The notes under the pieces were generated by a model. The model saw only the letters and a list, made by a program, of their open reading frames with translations, was not told the origin of the DNA and did not search any database. Source: Bordetella sp. FB-8 (GTDB lineage Bacteria; Pseudomonadota; Gammaproteobacteria; Burkholderiales; Burkholderiaceae_B). From it: 64,000 nucleotides of DNA. Below, piece after piece: positions 48,388 through 57,398 of the stretch; position 1 is the stretch's first letter; every line of letters begins with the position of its first letter. A program made the position numbers and the translations under genes. The stretch is from positions 124,001-188,000 of the forward strand of contig NZ_KB907784.1 of assembly GCF_000382185.1 (NCBI RefSeq), written 5' to 3'.

Positions 48388-49122
48388 ATGAATACTCCAG
48401 CCACTACCCCCATCCGAAAGATCCTCATCGTCGACGACGATCCCCGGTTGCGCGACCTGCTGCGACGCTATTTGTCCGAGCAGGGTTTCAACGTATTCGT
48501 CGCCGAAGATGCCAAGGAAATGGGCAAACTCTGGCAGCGCGAACATTTCGACCTACTGGTGCTCGATCTGATGCTGCCCGGCGAGGACGGACTGTCGATC
48601 TGCCGGCGCCTGCGCGGCGGGCACGACAACACGCCCATCATCATGTTGACAGCCAAGGCCGAGGAGATCGACCGCATCGTCGGCCTCGAAATGGGCTCGG
48701 ACGATTATCTGTCCAAGCCTTTCAACCCGCGCGAACTGCTGGCCCGCATCAACGCCATCCTGCGTCGCCGGGGCACGGAAGAGCATCCTGGCGCCCCCAG
48801 TCAGGAAAACGAGTCCATCGCCTTCGGGCCTTACTTGCTCAACTTGTCCACCCGCACCCTCACCAAGGACAACGAGCCGGTACCGATCACCACCGGCGAA
48901 TTCTCGGTACTCAAGGTCTTCGCCCGCCACCCCAAAATTCCGCTTTCGCGCGACAAGCTCATGGAGTTGGCGCGCGGCCGCGAGTACGAAGCCTTCGACC
49001 GCAGCCTCGACGTGCAGATCTCGCGCCTGCGCAAGCTGATCGAACCCAACCCGTCCAAGCCGGTTTTCATCCAGACGGTCTGGGGCCTGGGCTACGTCTT
49101 CGTTCCGGATGGCGGCAACTGA
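48388..49122 (+). CDS. ompR: Response regulator OmpR (RisA-like)
   Basis: 244 residues. Receiver domain (ILIVDDDPRLRDLLRRYL, phospho-Asp in LLVLDLMLPGEDG, Lys in DDYLSKPFNPRE) and an OmpR-type winged-helix DNA-binding domain (SLDVQISRLRKLIEP, VWGLGYVFVP). Very like OmpR and the RisA regulator of Bordetella. The ATG at 48388 begins the conserved part. The kinase gene overlaps its end by 14 bases. AT-rich sequence with TATAAA (about 48340) may hold its promoter. Confidence 0.93.
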   Translation: MNTPATTPIRKILIVDDDPRLRDLLRRYLSEQGFNVFVAEDAKEMGKLWQREHFDLLVLDLMLPGEDGLSICRRLRGGHDNTPIIMLTAKAEEIDRIVGLEMGSDDYLSKPFNPRELLARINAILRRRGTEEHPGAPSQENESIAFGPYLLNLSTRTLTKDNEPVPITTGEFSVLKVFARHPKIPLSRDKLMELARGREYEAFDRSLDVQISRLRKLIEPNPSKPVFIQTVWGLGYVFVPDGGN

Positions 49123-50551
49123 AACTCACGACCAGGCCGCGCAGCAAGCCAGTTCCACGCACCGCCTGAAGAAGCTGCCCCGCATGCTGGCCTCCCGCGT
49201 GAGGCTGGGTCTGTTCGGGCGTACTTTCCTGCTGCTCGCGGTCCTCATGCTGGTCAGCCTGGGGGCTTGGCTGCAGGTCTTTTTCAGCATGGAAATGGGA
49301 CCGCGCACCAACCAGATGGCGCAGCGCGTCATCACCGCGGTCAACATCACCCGCACCGCGCTGATCTACGCGCACAGCGACGAGCGCAGCAAGCTGCTGC
49401 TGGACTTGGCCACCAACGAAGGCATACAGGTCTATCCGCGGGAGGTCACCGATTTCACCGAACCCCTGCCCAACGACGACTACTGGCAGCGCGTGGCGCA
49501 GCGGATACGCAGGCGGTTCGGCCCCGATACGCAGATCGCCTGGGGCGTGAACCAGGTGCCCGGCTTCTGGGTAAGTTTCCAGATCAATCAGAATCTGTAC
49601 TGGCTGGTGTTCGAACGGGAACAGATAGGCCTGACGGGCGGCATTGAATGGCTGGGCTGGGGCGCCACCGCCCTGCTCTTGTCCCTGGTGGGATCGGCCA
49701 TCAGCGTGGGCTTCGTCAACCGGCCGCTGTCGCGGCTGGCACGTGCCGCCCAGGTGCTCTCGCGCGGAGAAATGCCCGCGCCCCTGCCCGAGCAGGGGCC
49801 GCTGGAAATCCGCAATCTCAACACCGCCTTCAACCGAATGGCCCGGGACCTGCGCCAGACCGACGCCGACCGCGAGCTGATGCTCGCAGGCATTTCGCAC
49901 GACCTGCGCACGCCGTTGGCGCGCATGCGGCTGGAAATCGAAATGAGCGAGGTCACCGAAGACGCGCGGCAGGCTATCGACAACGACCTGCGCCAGATCG
50001 ACCACAGCATCGGCCAACTCATGGAATACGCACGTCCCGCAGGCACGCTGCCACAGACGGCCACGGACATTTCTGCGGTGCTCGATGACCTGTTCGAGCG
50101 CGAACGCGGCCATACGGCCACCCTGGGGGGCGAACTCAACGCCCGTATCGAACCGGGCCTGCGCGCCCGCATCACCGCGCTCGACCTGAAGCGCATCGTC
50201 GGCAACCTGATCGAGAACGCGCGCCGCTACGGCCGCTCCCCCGACGGCCACGCCCACCTGGTCATGACCGTGCAATCCGAAGGCAATACACTGGCGATCG
50301 AGGTTTCGGATCGGGGTCCGGGCATCGCCCCCGAAGAAGTCGAACGCCTGCTGCGCCCCTTTTCGCGCGGCGAGGCGGCGCGCACCGGCGTCAGCGGAAC
50401 AGGGCTGGGACTGGCCATCGTGGAGCGCCTGCTCAAGCACGCGGGCGGCTCGCTGCGCATGCTGCCGCGCAGCGGCGGCGGCCTGACGGCGCGCATCGAA
50501 CTGCCCAAGGCAAAATCCAGAAACTACCAGCCGGACGCGGACAACGCCTAG
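49109..50551 (+). CDS. envZ: Sensor histidine kinase EnvZ (RisS-like), intact
   Basis: 480 residues. Two membrane helices (about 35-57 and 180-200) flank a periplasmic domain, then a HAMP domain (NRPLSRLARAAQVLSRGE), the phospho-His in ISHDLRTPLARMRLEIE, and an ATPase domain with NLIENARRYG, DRGPGIAPEE and GLGLAIVERLL. Pairs with the overlapping OmpR gene to sense the envelope or osmotic state. No frameshift or truncation is seen, unlike the B. pertussis risS copy. Confidence 0.92.
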   Translation: MAATETHDQAAQQASSTHRLKKLPRMLASRVRLGLFGRTFLLLAVLMLVSLGAWLQVFFSMEMGPRTNQMAQRVITAVNITRTALIYAHSDERSKLLLDLATNEGIQVYPREVTDFTEPLPNDDYWQRVAQRIRRRFGPDTQIAWGVNQVPGFWVSFQINQNLYWLVFEREQIGLTGGIEWLGWGATALLLSLVGSAISVGFVNRPLSRLARAAQVLSRGEMPAPLPEQGPLEIRNLNTAFNRMARDLRQTDADRELMLAGISHDLRTPLARMRLEIEMSEVTEDARQAIDNDLRQIDHSIGQLMEYARPAGTLPQTATDISAVLDDLFERERGHTATLGGELNARIEPGLRARITALDLKRIVGNLIENARRYGRSPDGHAHLVMTVQSEGNTLAIEVSDRGPGIAPEEVERLLRPFSRGEAARTGVSGTGLGLAIVERLLKHAGGSLRMLPRSGGGLTARIELPKAKSRNYQPDADNA

Positions 50552-50574
50552 CGTCCGGCAACCAAGGAGAAACC

Positions 50575-51123
50575 ATGAAAACCGTCGGCGACAAGCTCGA
50601 ATCGTTCAAAGTCACGGGCGTCAAGCCCGGCTTCAACCAACACGAGGAAAACGGCATCTCGGCTTTCGAGGACATCACCGAAAGCTCCTTCCCCGGCAAA
50701 TGGAAGGTCATCTATTTCTATCCGAAGGACTTCACCTTCGTCTGCCCGACCGAGATCGCCGGCTTTGACAGGCTGGCCGATGAGTTCGCCGCGCGCGAAG
50801 CCATCCTCATGGGCGGCTCGGTCGACAACGAATTCGTCAAGCTGGCCTGGCGCCGCGAGCACCCGGACCTGGACAAGCTGGGCCACTACCAGTTCGGCGA
50901 CACCAGCGGCTCGCTCATCGACCAGTTGGGCGTGCGCGAAAAAGACAGCGGCGTGGCGCTGCGCGCCACCTTCATCCTCGACCCCGACAACACCATCCAG
51001 CACGTGTCGGTCAACAATCTGGACGTCGGTCGCAGCCCCGAGGAAGTCCTGCGCGTGCTCGACGGTCTACAGACAGGCGGCATGTGCGCCTGCAACCGCA
51101 AGGTGGGCGGCGAAACGCTGTAG
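50575..51123 (+). CDS. Peroxiredoxin AhpC, mycobacterial-like C-terminus
   Basis: 182-residue 2-Cys peroxiredoxin that reduces peroxides. The peroxidatic Cys57 is in PKDFTFVCPTE. The C-terminus GGMCACNRKVGGETL has Cys171 and Cys173 and resembles the AhpC type reduced by AhpD in Mycobacterium, not the enteric AhpC reduced by AhpF. No AhpD or AhpF gene is adjacent. AAGGAGAAACC precedes the ATG, 23 bases after envZ. Confidence 0.93.
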   Translation: MKTVGDKLESFKVTGVKPGFNQHEENGISAFEDITESSFPGKWKVIYFYPKDFTFVCPTEIAGFDRLADEFAAREAILMGGSVDNEFVKLAWRREHPDLDKLGHYQFGDTSGSLIDQLGVREKDSGVALRATFILDPDNTIQHVSVNNLDVGRSPEEVLRVLDGLQTGGMCACNRKVGGETL

Positions 51124-51148
51124 ACCCCGCCTGGGGGCGGCATGAAGC

Positions 51149-51661
51149 TCAGGGGCCGCCGCTGCTGTCCGCTGGAGGAATTCGGCCCAGCAGCGCCACG
51201 GCCGTCACGGCGATACCTTCCTTGCGTCCCAGGTACCCCAGGCCTTCGTTGGTCTTGGCCTTGATGTTGACCTGATCGGGTTCGAGCCCCAGGTCGGCCG
51301 CGATATGGGCCGCCATGGCCTGTGCGTGAGGACCTATCTTGGGCGCCTGCGCATGCACCGTCGCATCCACATTGATCACCCGCCACCCCGTCTGGCTCAC
51401 CTTGACCATCGCCTGGCGCAACAGCACGCGGCTGTCGGCGCCTTCATATGCGGGATCGGTATCGGGAAAATGCCGACCGATGTCGCCCAGGCCGGCCGCC
51501 CCCAGAATGGCATCGGTTACCGCGTGCAGCAGCGCATCGGCATCGGAATGGCCCAGCAGACCGTGGGTATGCGGGATCGTCACGCCGCCCAGGATGAGCG
51601 GACGGCCTTGCACCAGCGCGTGGACGTCGAAACCCTGGCCTACGCGAAAAGGAAAATTCAT
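51149..51661 (-). CDS. ispF: 2-C-methyl-D-erythritol 2,4-cyclodiphosphate synthase
   Basis: 170 residues. MEP-pathway enzyme making the cyclic diphosphate. Zinc ligands are in GFDVHAL (Asp/His), [12 protein letters not shown] and [27 protein letters not shown] is conserved. The ATG overlaps the ispD stop (ATGA); another Met lies two codons upstream. Order ispD-ispF is the usual pair. Confidence 0.97.
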   Translation of the reverse strand: MNFPFRVGQGFDVHALVQGRPLILGGVTIPHTHGLLGHSDADALLHAVTDAILGAAGLGDIGRHFPDTDPAYEGADSRVLLRQAMVKVSQTGWRVINVDATVHAQAPKIGPHAQAMAAHIAADLGLEPDQVNIKAKTNEGLGYLGRKEGIAVTAVALLGRIPPADSSGGP

Positions 51662-52347
51662 AGCCATTTTTCCATCAGGTCGAAATCGTCGGGCCAGGTC
51701 ACCTTGAAATTGCGCGCATGACCGCGTACCAGCCGGGGCATGCGCCCCGCGGCCTCCATCGCCGAAGCCTCGTCGGTGATGGTCGCGCCGGCTGCCATCG
51801 CGATTCGCAAGGCTTCGCGCAGCATTCCGGCGCGAAACATCTGCGGCGTCTGCGCCAGCCACAGGCTGTCGCGATCCACCGTACGCACCGCGGTTTCGCG
51901 GCCATCCGTCGCCACCTTTGCCTGCTTGACCGTATCAGGCACGGGCAAGGCCAGCAGACCGCCCACCGGGTCTTGCAGGCAGGCATCGATCAAACGCGCC
52001 AAAGCCTGCGCGGGCAGGCCGGGGCGCGCGGCATCATGCACCAGCACCCAATCGGAATCGGCCGCGCCGCTGTCGCTCAGTGCCGCCGCCACGGTATCGG
52101 CGCGGGTCGGCCCGCCGCAGGCCCGCCATACCGTGCGCGGCAGGCCGCTCAAGGCTTCGGCCACCCAGCCGTCGCCCTGCGATACGGCCACGCGCACCTG
52201 AGAAATGCGCGGATCGGCCAGCAGGGCCTGGACCGCCCGGCGCAGCATGGGCTGCCCCTTGAGCAGGCGATATTGCTTGGGCCGGTCGCCGCCGGCGCGG
52301 GCCCCCACACCGGCGGCGGGAACGAGAGCGATCAGAGAATCGGTCAT
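51658..52347 (-). CDS. ispD: 2-C-methyl-D-erythritol 4-phosphate cytidylyltransferase
   Basis: 229 residues. It couples MEP with CTP in isoprenoid synthesis. N-terminal CTP-binding [38 protein letters not shown] and [11 protein letters not shown] are diagnostic. It diverges from mfd; its predicted -10 overlaps that of mfd, leaving a very short leader. Confidence 0.96.
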   Translation of the reverse strand: MTDSLIALVPAAGVGARAGGDRPKQYRLLKGQPMLRRAVQALLADPRISQVRVAVSQGDGWVAEALSGLPRTVWRACGGPTRADTVAAALSDSGAADSDWVLVHDAARPGLPAQALARLIDACLQDPVGGLLALPVPDTVKQAKVATDGRETAVRTVDRDSLWLAQTPQMFRAGMLREALRIAMAAGATITDEASAMEAAGRMPRLVRGHARNFKVTWPDDFDLMEKWL

Positions 52348-52360
52348 AAGTGTGGGTCAT

Positions 52361-52368
52361 TTTATAAT
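52361..52368. promoter_or_regulatory. Overlapping divergent -10 elements of ispD and mfd
   Basis: TTTATAAT holds plus-strand TATAAT (52363-52368), ten bases before the mfd ATG, and minus-strand TATAAA (52366-52361), 13 bases before the ispD ATG. One shared symmetric core could serve both genes; -35 matches are weak on both sides. Confidence 0.6.
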
Positions 52369-52378
52369 CACAGCCCTG

Positions 52379-55300
52379 ATGGCTGATTCCGCTCCCTCCC
52401 CTTCCCCCGTCGCACCGCTGCCCGTCGGCAGCACCATTGCCGACACGCTAGCCGCCCTGAAACCCGGTGCCCGCTACGTCAGGCCGCGCCCACCCGGCTC
52501 GGCCGACGGCTGGATGCTGGCCACCCTGGCGCAAAAGGCAGAACGCCCCCTGGTCGTTTTCACCGCCGACCCGCTGGAAGCCCAGCGTCTGGCCGAGGAA
52601 ATCCCGCTCTACGCTCCCGGCCTGCGGGTGCGGCAGTTGCCCGATTGGGAAACCCTGCCCTACGACGTGTTCTCGCCGCACCAGGATCTGATCTCGGAAC
52701 GCCTGCGCACGCTCAACGCGCTGATCAAGCACGACGTCGACCTGCTGACCGTGCCTGTGACCACGGCGCTGTATCGCCTGGCGCCCCCCTCGTTTCTGGC
52801 GGCTTACACCTTCTCTTTCCGCCAGAAAGACAAGCTCGACGAAAGCGCCCTGCGCGCCCAGCTGGTGCTGGCCAACTACACCCATGTCACGCAGGTCACG
52901 GCGCCCGGCGAATTTTGCCTGCGCGGCGGGCTGATCGACCTCTTTCCCATGGGTTCGGCCGTGCCCTACCGGCTCGATCTGTTCGACGACGAGATCGAAT
53001 CGATACGCGCCTTCGACGTCGACACGCAGCGCAGTCTCTATCCCGTGCGCGAAGTGCAGTTGCTGCCCGGCCGGGAATTCCCCATGGACGAAGCGGCGCG
53101 CAACCATTTCCGCGCGCGTTTTCGCGAAGTGTTCGAAGGCGATCCTTCGCGGGCCGTGCCGTACCGCGATATCGGCAACGGCATTGCGTTTGCCGGCGTC
53201 GAATACTACCTGCCGCTCTTTTTCGAACAGACGGCCACGCTATTCGATTACCTCGCGCCCGACACCATCACAGTCACACTGGGCGACATTGACAACGCCA
53301 TGCTGCGTTTCGCGCAGGACACGGCCAGCCGCCACCAATTCCTCAAGAGCGACCGCGAGCGGCCCGTGCTGGCGCCGCAGGCACTCTTTCTCGACCAAGA
53401 AAGTCTGTTCGCGCGCCTGCGCGATTTTCCGCGCCTGGCAATAAGCGACGAGCGCATTCATCCCGATTTCGCCCCTGCCCCCGATGTCGCGATTTCCCGG
53501 CGCGCCGAGGACCCCGTCGCCAAGCTGCGCGCCCTGCTCGGCAGACCCGACCGCGTGCTGTTGTGCGCCGATTCGGCCGGCCGGCGCGAAACCCTGGCCC
53601 AGATGCTCGCCGAGCAAGGCCTGGCTCCCGACCTGCAAACCGACACCATCCAGACGTTCCTGGCGGCGCAGGCACATTTCGGCTTGGCCGTGGCGCCGCT
53701 GGCCGGCGGCTTTGCCATCCCCGCAGGCGGCCTGGTCTTTCTCACCGAGAACGATCTCTATCCCGGACACGCGGCCGCCCACCGCGGCAAGCGCTCTCAG
53801 GAACGCACCAGCAACGTCCAAGCCATGGTGCGCGACCTGGCCGAACTGCGCGAGGGCGATCCGGTGGTGCATGCCCAGCACGGCATCGGCCGCTACCACG
53901 GCCTGGTCAACATGGACATGGGCGAAGGCGAGATGGAGTTCCTGCACCTCGAATACGCCAGCGGCAGCACGCTCTACGTGCCCGTCTCGCAGTTGCATGT
54001 CATTGCCCGCTACAGTGGCGCAGACCCGGAAGCCGCGCCGCTGCACCAGTTGGGTTCCGGACAATGGGACAAGGCGCGCCGCAAGGCGGCCAGGCAGGTG
54101 CGCGATACGGCCGCTGAACTGCTGGCCCTGTATGCCCAGCGCGCCGCGCGCGAAGGCTATGCCTTCAAGCTGCCGCTTACCGACTACCAAGCCTTTTCCG
54201 AAGGCTTCGGCTTCGATGAGACGCCCGACCAGTCCGCCGCCATCCAATCCGTCCTCGCCGACATGACCTCGGGCAAGCCCATGGACCGCCTGGTGTGCGG
54301 CGACGTGGGCTTTGGCAAAACCGAGGTGGCGCTGCGCGCCGCGTTCCTGGCGGTAGCCAACGGCAGGCAGGTCGCCCTGCTCTGCCCCACCACGCTCCTG
54401 GCAGAGCAGCATGCGCAGACCTTCTCCGACCGCTTTGCCGACTGGCCCGTGCGCGTGGTGGAGCTGTCGCGCTTTCGTTCAGCGAAGGAGGTCACGGCCG
54501 CCGTCGAAGGCATCAACGACGGACGCGTGGACATCGTCATCGGCACGCACAAAATCCTCTCCAAGGACGTCAAGTTCAAGCGCCTGGGCCTGGTCATCAT
54601 CGACGAGGAGCACCGCTTCGGCGTGCGCCAGAAGGAGGCGCTCAAATCCCTGCGCGCCGAGGTCGACGTACTCACCCTCACCGCCACGCCCATACCACGC
54701 ACCCTGGGCATGTCGCTCGAAGGCATACGCGACTTCTCCGTCATCGCCACGGCGCCGCAAAAGCGGCTGGCCATCAAGACCTTCGTACGCCGCGAAGACG
54801 GCAGCACGCTGCGCGAAGCCCTGCTGCGCGAACTCAAGCGCGGTGGTCAGGCCTATTTCCTGCACAATGAAGTCGAGACCATCCACAACCGCCGCGCGCG
54901 CCTGCAGGAACTGGTCCCCGAAGCCCGCATCGGCGTGGCCCATGGCCAGATGCCCGAGCGCGAGCTCGAGCAGGTGATGAAGAACTTCTACCAGCAGCGC
55001 TTTAATGTCCTGCTATGCACCACCATTATCGAAACCGGCATCGATGTGCCGTCCGCCAATACCATCGTCATCCACCGCGCCGACCGTTTCGGCCTGGCCC
55101 AGTTGCACCAGCTGCGCGGCCGCGTAGGCCGCTCGCACCACCAGGCCTATGCCTACCTGCTCACACCGGGCGACGATGCCATTACTGCCAACGCAAAAAA
55201 GCGCCTGGAGGCCATCCAGGCCATGGAAGAGCTGGGTGCGGGCTTCTATCTGGCCATGCACGATCTGGAAATCCGCGGAACCGGCGAAATCCTGGGTGAT

Positions 55301-55846
55301 TCGCAATCGGGCAATATCCAGGAAGTGGGCTTCTCCATGTACAACGAGATGCTCAACGAAGCTGTGCGCGCTCTGAAGGCCGGCGAGGAACCCGACCTGG
55401 ACGCGCCATTCAATCTGGCCTGCGAGGTCAATCTGCACGCCCCTGCCCTGCTGCCTTCGGACTATTGCGCCGACGTGCCCGGCCGCCTGGCCATCTACAA
55501 GCGCCTGTCGCACGCGCAAGACGAAGACGAACTCATCGCCATCCAGGAGGAACTCATCGACCGTTTCGGCAAACTCCCCGAAGCCGCGCAGACGCTGCTC
55601 GCCACCCACCGGATCCGCCTGTGGGCCGTGCCGCTAGGCATCTTCAAGATCGATGCGAGCGAGACGCAGGCCTTGCTGCAGTTCGGTCCCAAGACGACGG
55701 TAGATCCGGTGCGCATGATCGAACTGGTGCAAAAGCAAAAACATATCCGCTTCTCCGGCCAGGACAAGCTGCGCGTGGAATTCACCGCCCCGCAGATCGG
55801 CCAGCGCGTGGATGCCATCAAAGGACTTTTGAGGGCGCTGCGTTGA
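52379..55846 (+). CDS. mfd: Transcription-repair coupling factor Mfd
   Basis: 1155 residues. N-terminal UvrB-like module (DWETLPYDVFSPHQDLISERL), CarD-like RNA polymerase-interacting domain (GDPVVHAQHGIGRYHG), helicase domains with Walker A GDVGFGKTEVALRAAF, DEEH box IIDEEHRFG and motif VI QLRGRVGRS, and the C-terminal TRCF domain. Displaces stalled RNA polymerase and recruits UvrA. The ATG at 52379 lies ten bases after a TATAAT, so a leader of only a few bases is expected. Confidence 0.97.
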   Translation: MADSAPSPSPVAPLPVGSTIADTLAALKPGARYVRPRPPGSADGWMLATLAQKAERPLVVFTADPLEAQRLAEEIPLYAPGLRVRQLPDWETLPYDVFSPHQDLISERLRTLNALIKHDVDLLTVPVTTALYRLAPPSFLAAYTFSFRQKDKLDESALRAQLVLANYTHVTQVTAPGEFCLRGGLIDLFPMGSAVPYRLDLFDDEIESIRAFDVDTQRSLYPVREVQLLPGREFPMDEAARNHFRARFREVFEGDPSRAVPYRDIGNGIAFAGVEYYLPLFFEQTATLFDYLAPDTITVTLGDIDNAMLRFAQDTASRHQFLKSDRERPVLAPQALFLDQESLFARLRDFPRLAISDERIHPDFAPAPDVAISRRAEDPVAKLRALLGRPDRVLLCADSAGRRETLAQMLAEQGLAPDLQTDTIQTFLAAQAHFGLAVAPLAGGFAIPAGGLVFLTENDLYPGHAAAHRGKRSQERTSNVQAMVRDLAELREGDPVVHAQHGIGRYHGLVNMDMGEGEMEFLHLEYASGSTLYVPVSQLHVIARYSGADPEAAPLHQLGSGQWDKARRKAARQVRDTAAELLALYAQRAAREGYAFKLPLTDYQAFSEGFGFDETPDQSAAIQSVLADMTSGKPMDRLVCGDVGFGKTEVALRAAFLAVANGRQVALLCPTTLLAEQHAQTFSDRFADWPVRVVELSRFRSAKEVTAAVEGINDGRVDIVIGTHKILSKDVKFKRLGLVIIDEEHRFGVRQKEALKSLRAEVDVLTLTATPIPRTLGMSLEGIRDFSVIATAPQKRLAIKTFVRREDGSTLREALLRELKRGGQAYFLHNEVETIHNRRARLQELVPEARIGVAHGQMPERELEQVMKNFYQQRFNVLLCTTIIETGIDVPSANTIVIHRADRFGLAQLHQLRGRVGRSHHQAYAYLLTPGDDAITANAKKRLEAIQAMEELGAGFYLAMHDLEIRGTGEILGDSQSGNIQEVGFSMYNEMLNEAVRALKAGEEPDLDAPFNLACEVNLHAPALLPSDYCADVPGRLAIYKRLSHAQDEDELIAIQEELIDRFGKLPEAAQTLLATHRIRLWAVPLGIFKIDASETQALLQFGPKTTVDPVRMIELVQKQKHIRFSGQDKLRVEFTAPQIGQRVDAIKGLLRALR

Positions 55847-55874
55847 TGTGCGACAGCCTCGAGAGGCTCCGAGC

Positions 55875-56002
55875 CCGTCCCGGCGCGCCATCCCCGTGGC
55901 AGCGCCCAAGTGACGGGGCAGTCCCGCGGGGACTTCGGCCGCCTAAAGCGGCGGCCGAACCCGTCACTTCGAAACGGACACGGGGATGGCGCGTCGGGAC
56001 GG
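55875..56002. repeat. 128-bp nested inverted-repeat element between mfd and serB
   Basis: Outer arms 55875-55898 and 55979-56002 are 24 bases with one mismatch (a G-U pair in RNA). Inside, 55908-55917 pairs perfectly with 55960-55969, enclosing two hairpins: 55921-55933 (GTCCC/GGGAC) and 55934-55959 (TTCGGCCGCC/GGCGGCCGAA). The whole could fold as a branched RNA or DNA cruciform. No coding frame, transposase or target duplication is seen. It starts 28 bases after the mfd stop; no U-tract follows. Confidence 0.85.
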
Positions 56003-56039
56003 ACGTCTTAAGAACTCAAGAACACCCATTGCAAGAGTC

Positions 56040-56903
56040 ATGACTACCACCAACCTCATCATCCAGTCCCCCGCCCTGACCGACAGCCACGCCGAACACC
56101 TGGCCGCGCTGTCCAGCGCCGAAGGTATCGTGCGCATCAGCCAGACGGCCATGCGCCTGCTCGACGTCGACACCGATGCGCAGACACGGCGGGAAACTCT
56201 CGAATGGGCCGGCGACCATCACGTCGACGCCGCTTTCGTCCCCGCCGCCCGAAGACTGTCGGACTGCCGCGTGCTGGCCATGGACATGGACTCCACGCTC
56301 ATCAATATCGAGTGCATCGACGAAATCGCCGCCTACGCCGGCCGCGGCGAACAAGTGGCCCGCATTACCGAAGCGGCCATGCGCGGCGAGATCCCCGATT
56401 TCGCCGAAAGCCTCAGGCAGCGCACAGCGCTGCTGGCCGGAGTGCAAGCCGGCGTGCTGGACCAGATCTACCAGGACAGGCTGCGCCTGAATCCAGGCGC
56501 CGAGCGCCTGCTCGCTTCGGCGCAGGCTGTCGGCATCAAGACCCTGCTGGTATCGGGCGGCTTCACTTTTTTCACCGATCGCCTGCGTGAACGGCTGAAC
56601 CTGAGCGCCACGCATGCCAATACCCTGGAAATCGGCGGCGACGGCAAGCTTACCGGCCGCCTGCTGGGTGAGATCGTCGATGCCGACGCCAAGGCCACCC
56701 GCCTGCGCGCCTTCGCCGCCGAGCACGGCGCCGCCCAGGCCGACCAGATCATCGCCCTGGGCGACGGGGCCAACGACCTCAAGATGCTGGCCCTGGCCGG
56801 CTATGCCGTGGCCTACCACGCCAAGCCCCTGGTCCGCCAGCAGGCGCCTTACGCGCTCAGCTATTGCGGCCTGGATGCCGTGCTGAACTGGTTCGAAGGC
56901 TAG
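56040..56903 (+). CDS. serB: Phosphoserine phosphatase
   Basis: 287-residue HAD-family enzyme for the last step of serine synthesis. The nucleophile motif MDMDSTLINIECIDE has Asp82 and Asp84; LLVSGGFTFFTDRL is motif II and ALGDGANDLKMLALAG motif III/IV. The N-terminal 70 residues are the ACT-like part. The ATG at 56040 is chosen by family length; the frame is open to 55986, inside the inverted-repeat element. Confidence 0.95.
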   Translation: MTTTNLIIQSPALTDSHAEHLAALSSAEGIVRISQTAMRLLDVDTDAQTRRETLEWAGDHHVDAAFVPAARRLSDCRVLAMDMDSTLINIECIDEIAAYAGRGEQVARITEAAMRGEIPDFAESLRQRTALLAGVQAGVLDQIYQDRLRLNPGAERLLASAQAVGIKTLLVSGGFTFFTDRLRERLNLSATHANTLEIGGDGKLTGRLLGEIVDADAKATRLRAFAAEHGAAQADQIIALGDGANDLKMLALAGYAVAYHAKPLVRQQAPYALSYCGLDAVLNWFEG

Positions 56904-56989
56904 GTTTTCTTCACCCCGTCGGCTTGGCGGCCGCGCGCATTGCGTTGCGCGTGATGCGCGACAGGTCCGGGCATCTGGCGTTCCTGGAT

Positions 56990-57349
56990 TCAATCTGATT
57001 TGCGGGAGGCCCGGCGGTACAGGTACCGATACACGAACCCCGGATAGGCCATCACCAGGTACAGACTAAGGGTGATGGCATAGAACTGCCATCCCTGGGA
57101 GAAGCGGTTGCCCAGGGAGGTTTCGAACGCAAACCCGATCGCGCCCACGACCAGGTAGGACGCCAGCACCTCGATCAGCCGCAGCCAGAACGGCTTGGCC
57201 ACAGCGGCTCCGCCACGCCGATACGGCAACAGGGCAAACACCCGCTCAGTCAGGAAAGGTAGGTTGGCGCTAACCAGCGCCACCACAATGAGCAACCAAA
57301 CCGCCACGGACTGCGTCACAAACAGGTATCCATAAAAGAAAATGGCCAT
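56990..57349 (-). CDS. DUF2818 membrane protein
   Basis: 119 residues with three or so hydrophobic helices (VAVWLLIVVALVSANLPFL, VLASYLVVGAIGFAFE, FYAITLSLYLVMAYPGFVYRYLY). The family is recurrent after nuoN in betaproteobacteria and may assist complex I; its function is unknown. The ATG at 57349 lies inside a terminator-like hairpin; the GTG at 57319 (MTQSVAVWLL) would give 109 residues and could be the true start. Neither has a good ribosome site. Confidence 0.8.
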   Translation of the reverse strand: MAIFFYGYLFVTQSVAVWLLIVVALVSANLPFLTERVFALLPYRRGGAAVAKPFWLRLIEVLASYLVVGAIGFAFETSLGNRFSQGWQFYAITLSLYLVMAYPGFVYRYLYRRASRKSD

Positions 57350-57367
57350 TCAAGGAATGGCCATTTT
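57330..57367 (-). terminator. Terminator-like hairpin overlapping DUF2818 start
   Basis: A perfect 12-bp stem (57339-57350 with 57356-57367; minus-strand arms AAAATGGCCATT and AATGGCCATTTT, loop CCTTG) is followed by CTTTT. It lies about 32 bases after the nuoN stop and contains the DUF2818 ATG in its 3' arm and a second ATG in its 5' arm. Confidence 0.7.
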
Positions 57368-57398
57368 TGCATCATTCGCTCAGCAGGCCGGATTGGGA

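Noticed and set aside
49109..50551. Possible disrupted sensor kinase, as known for B. pertussis risS
   Set aside because: The frame is open through all kinase motifs to a normal C-terminus.
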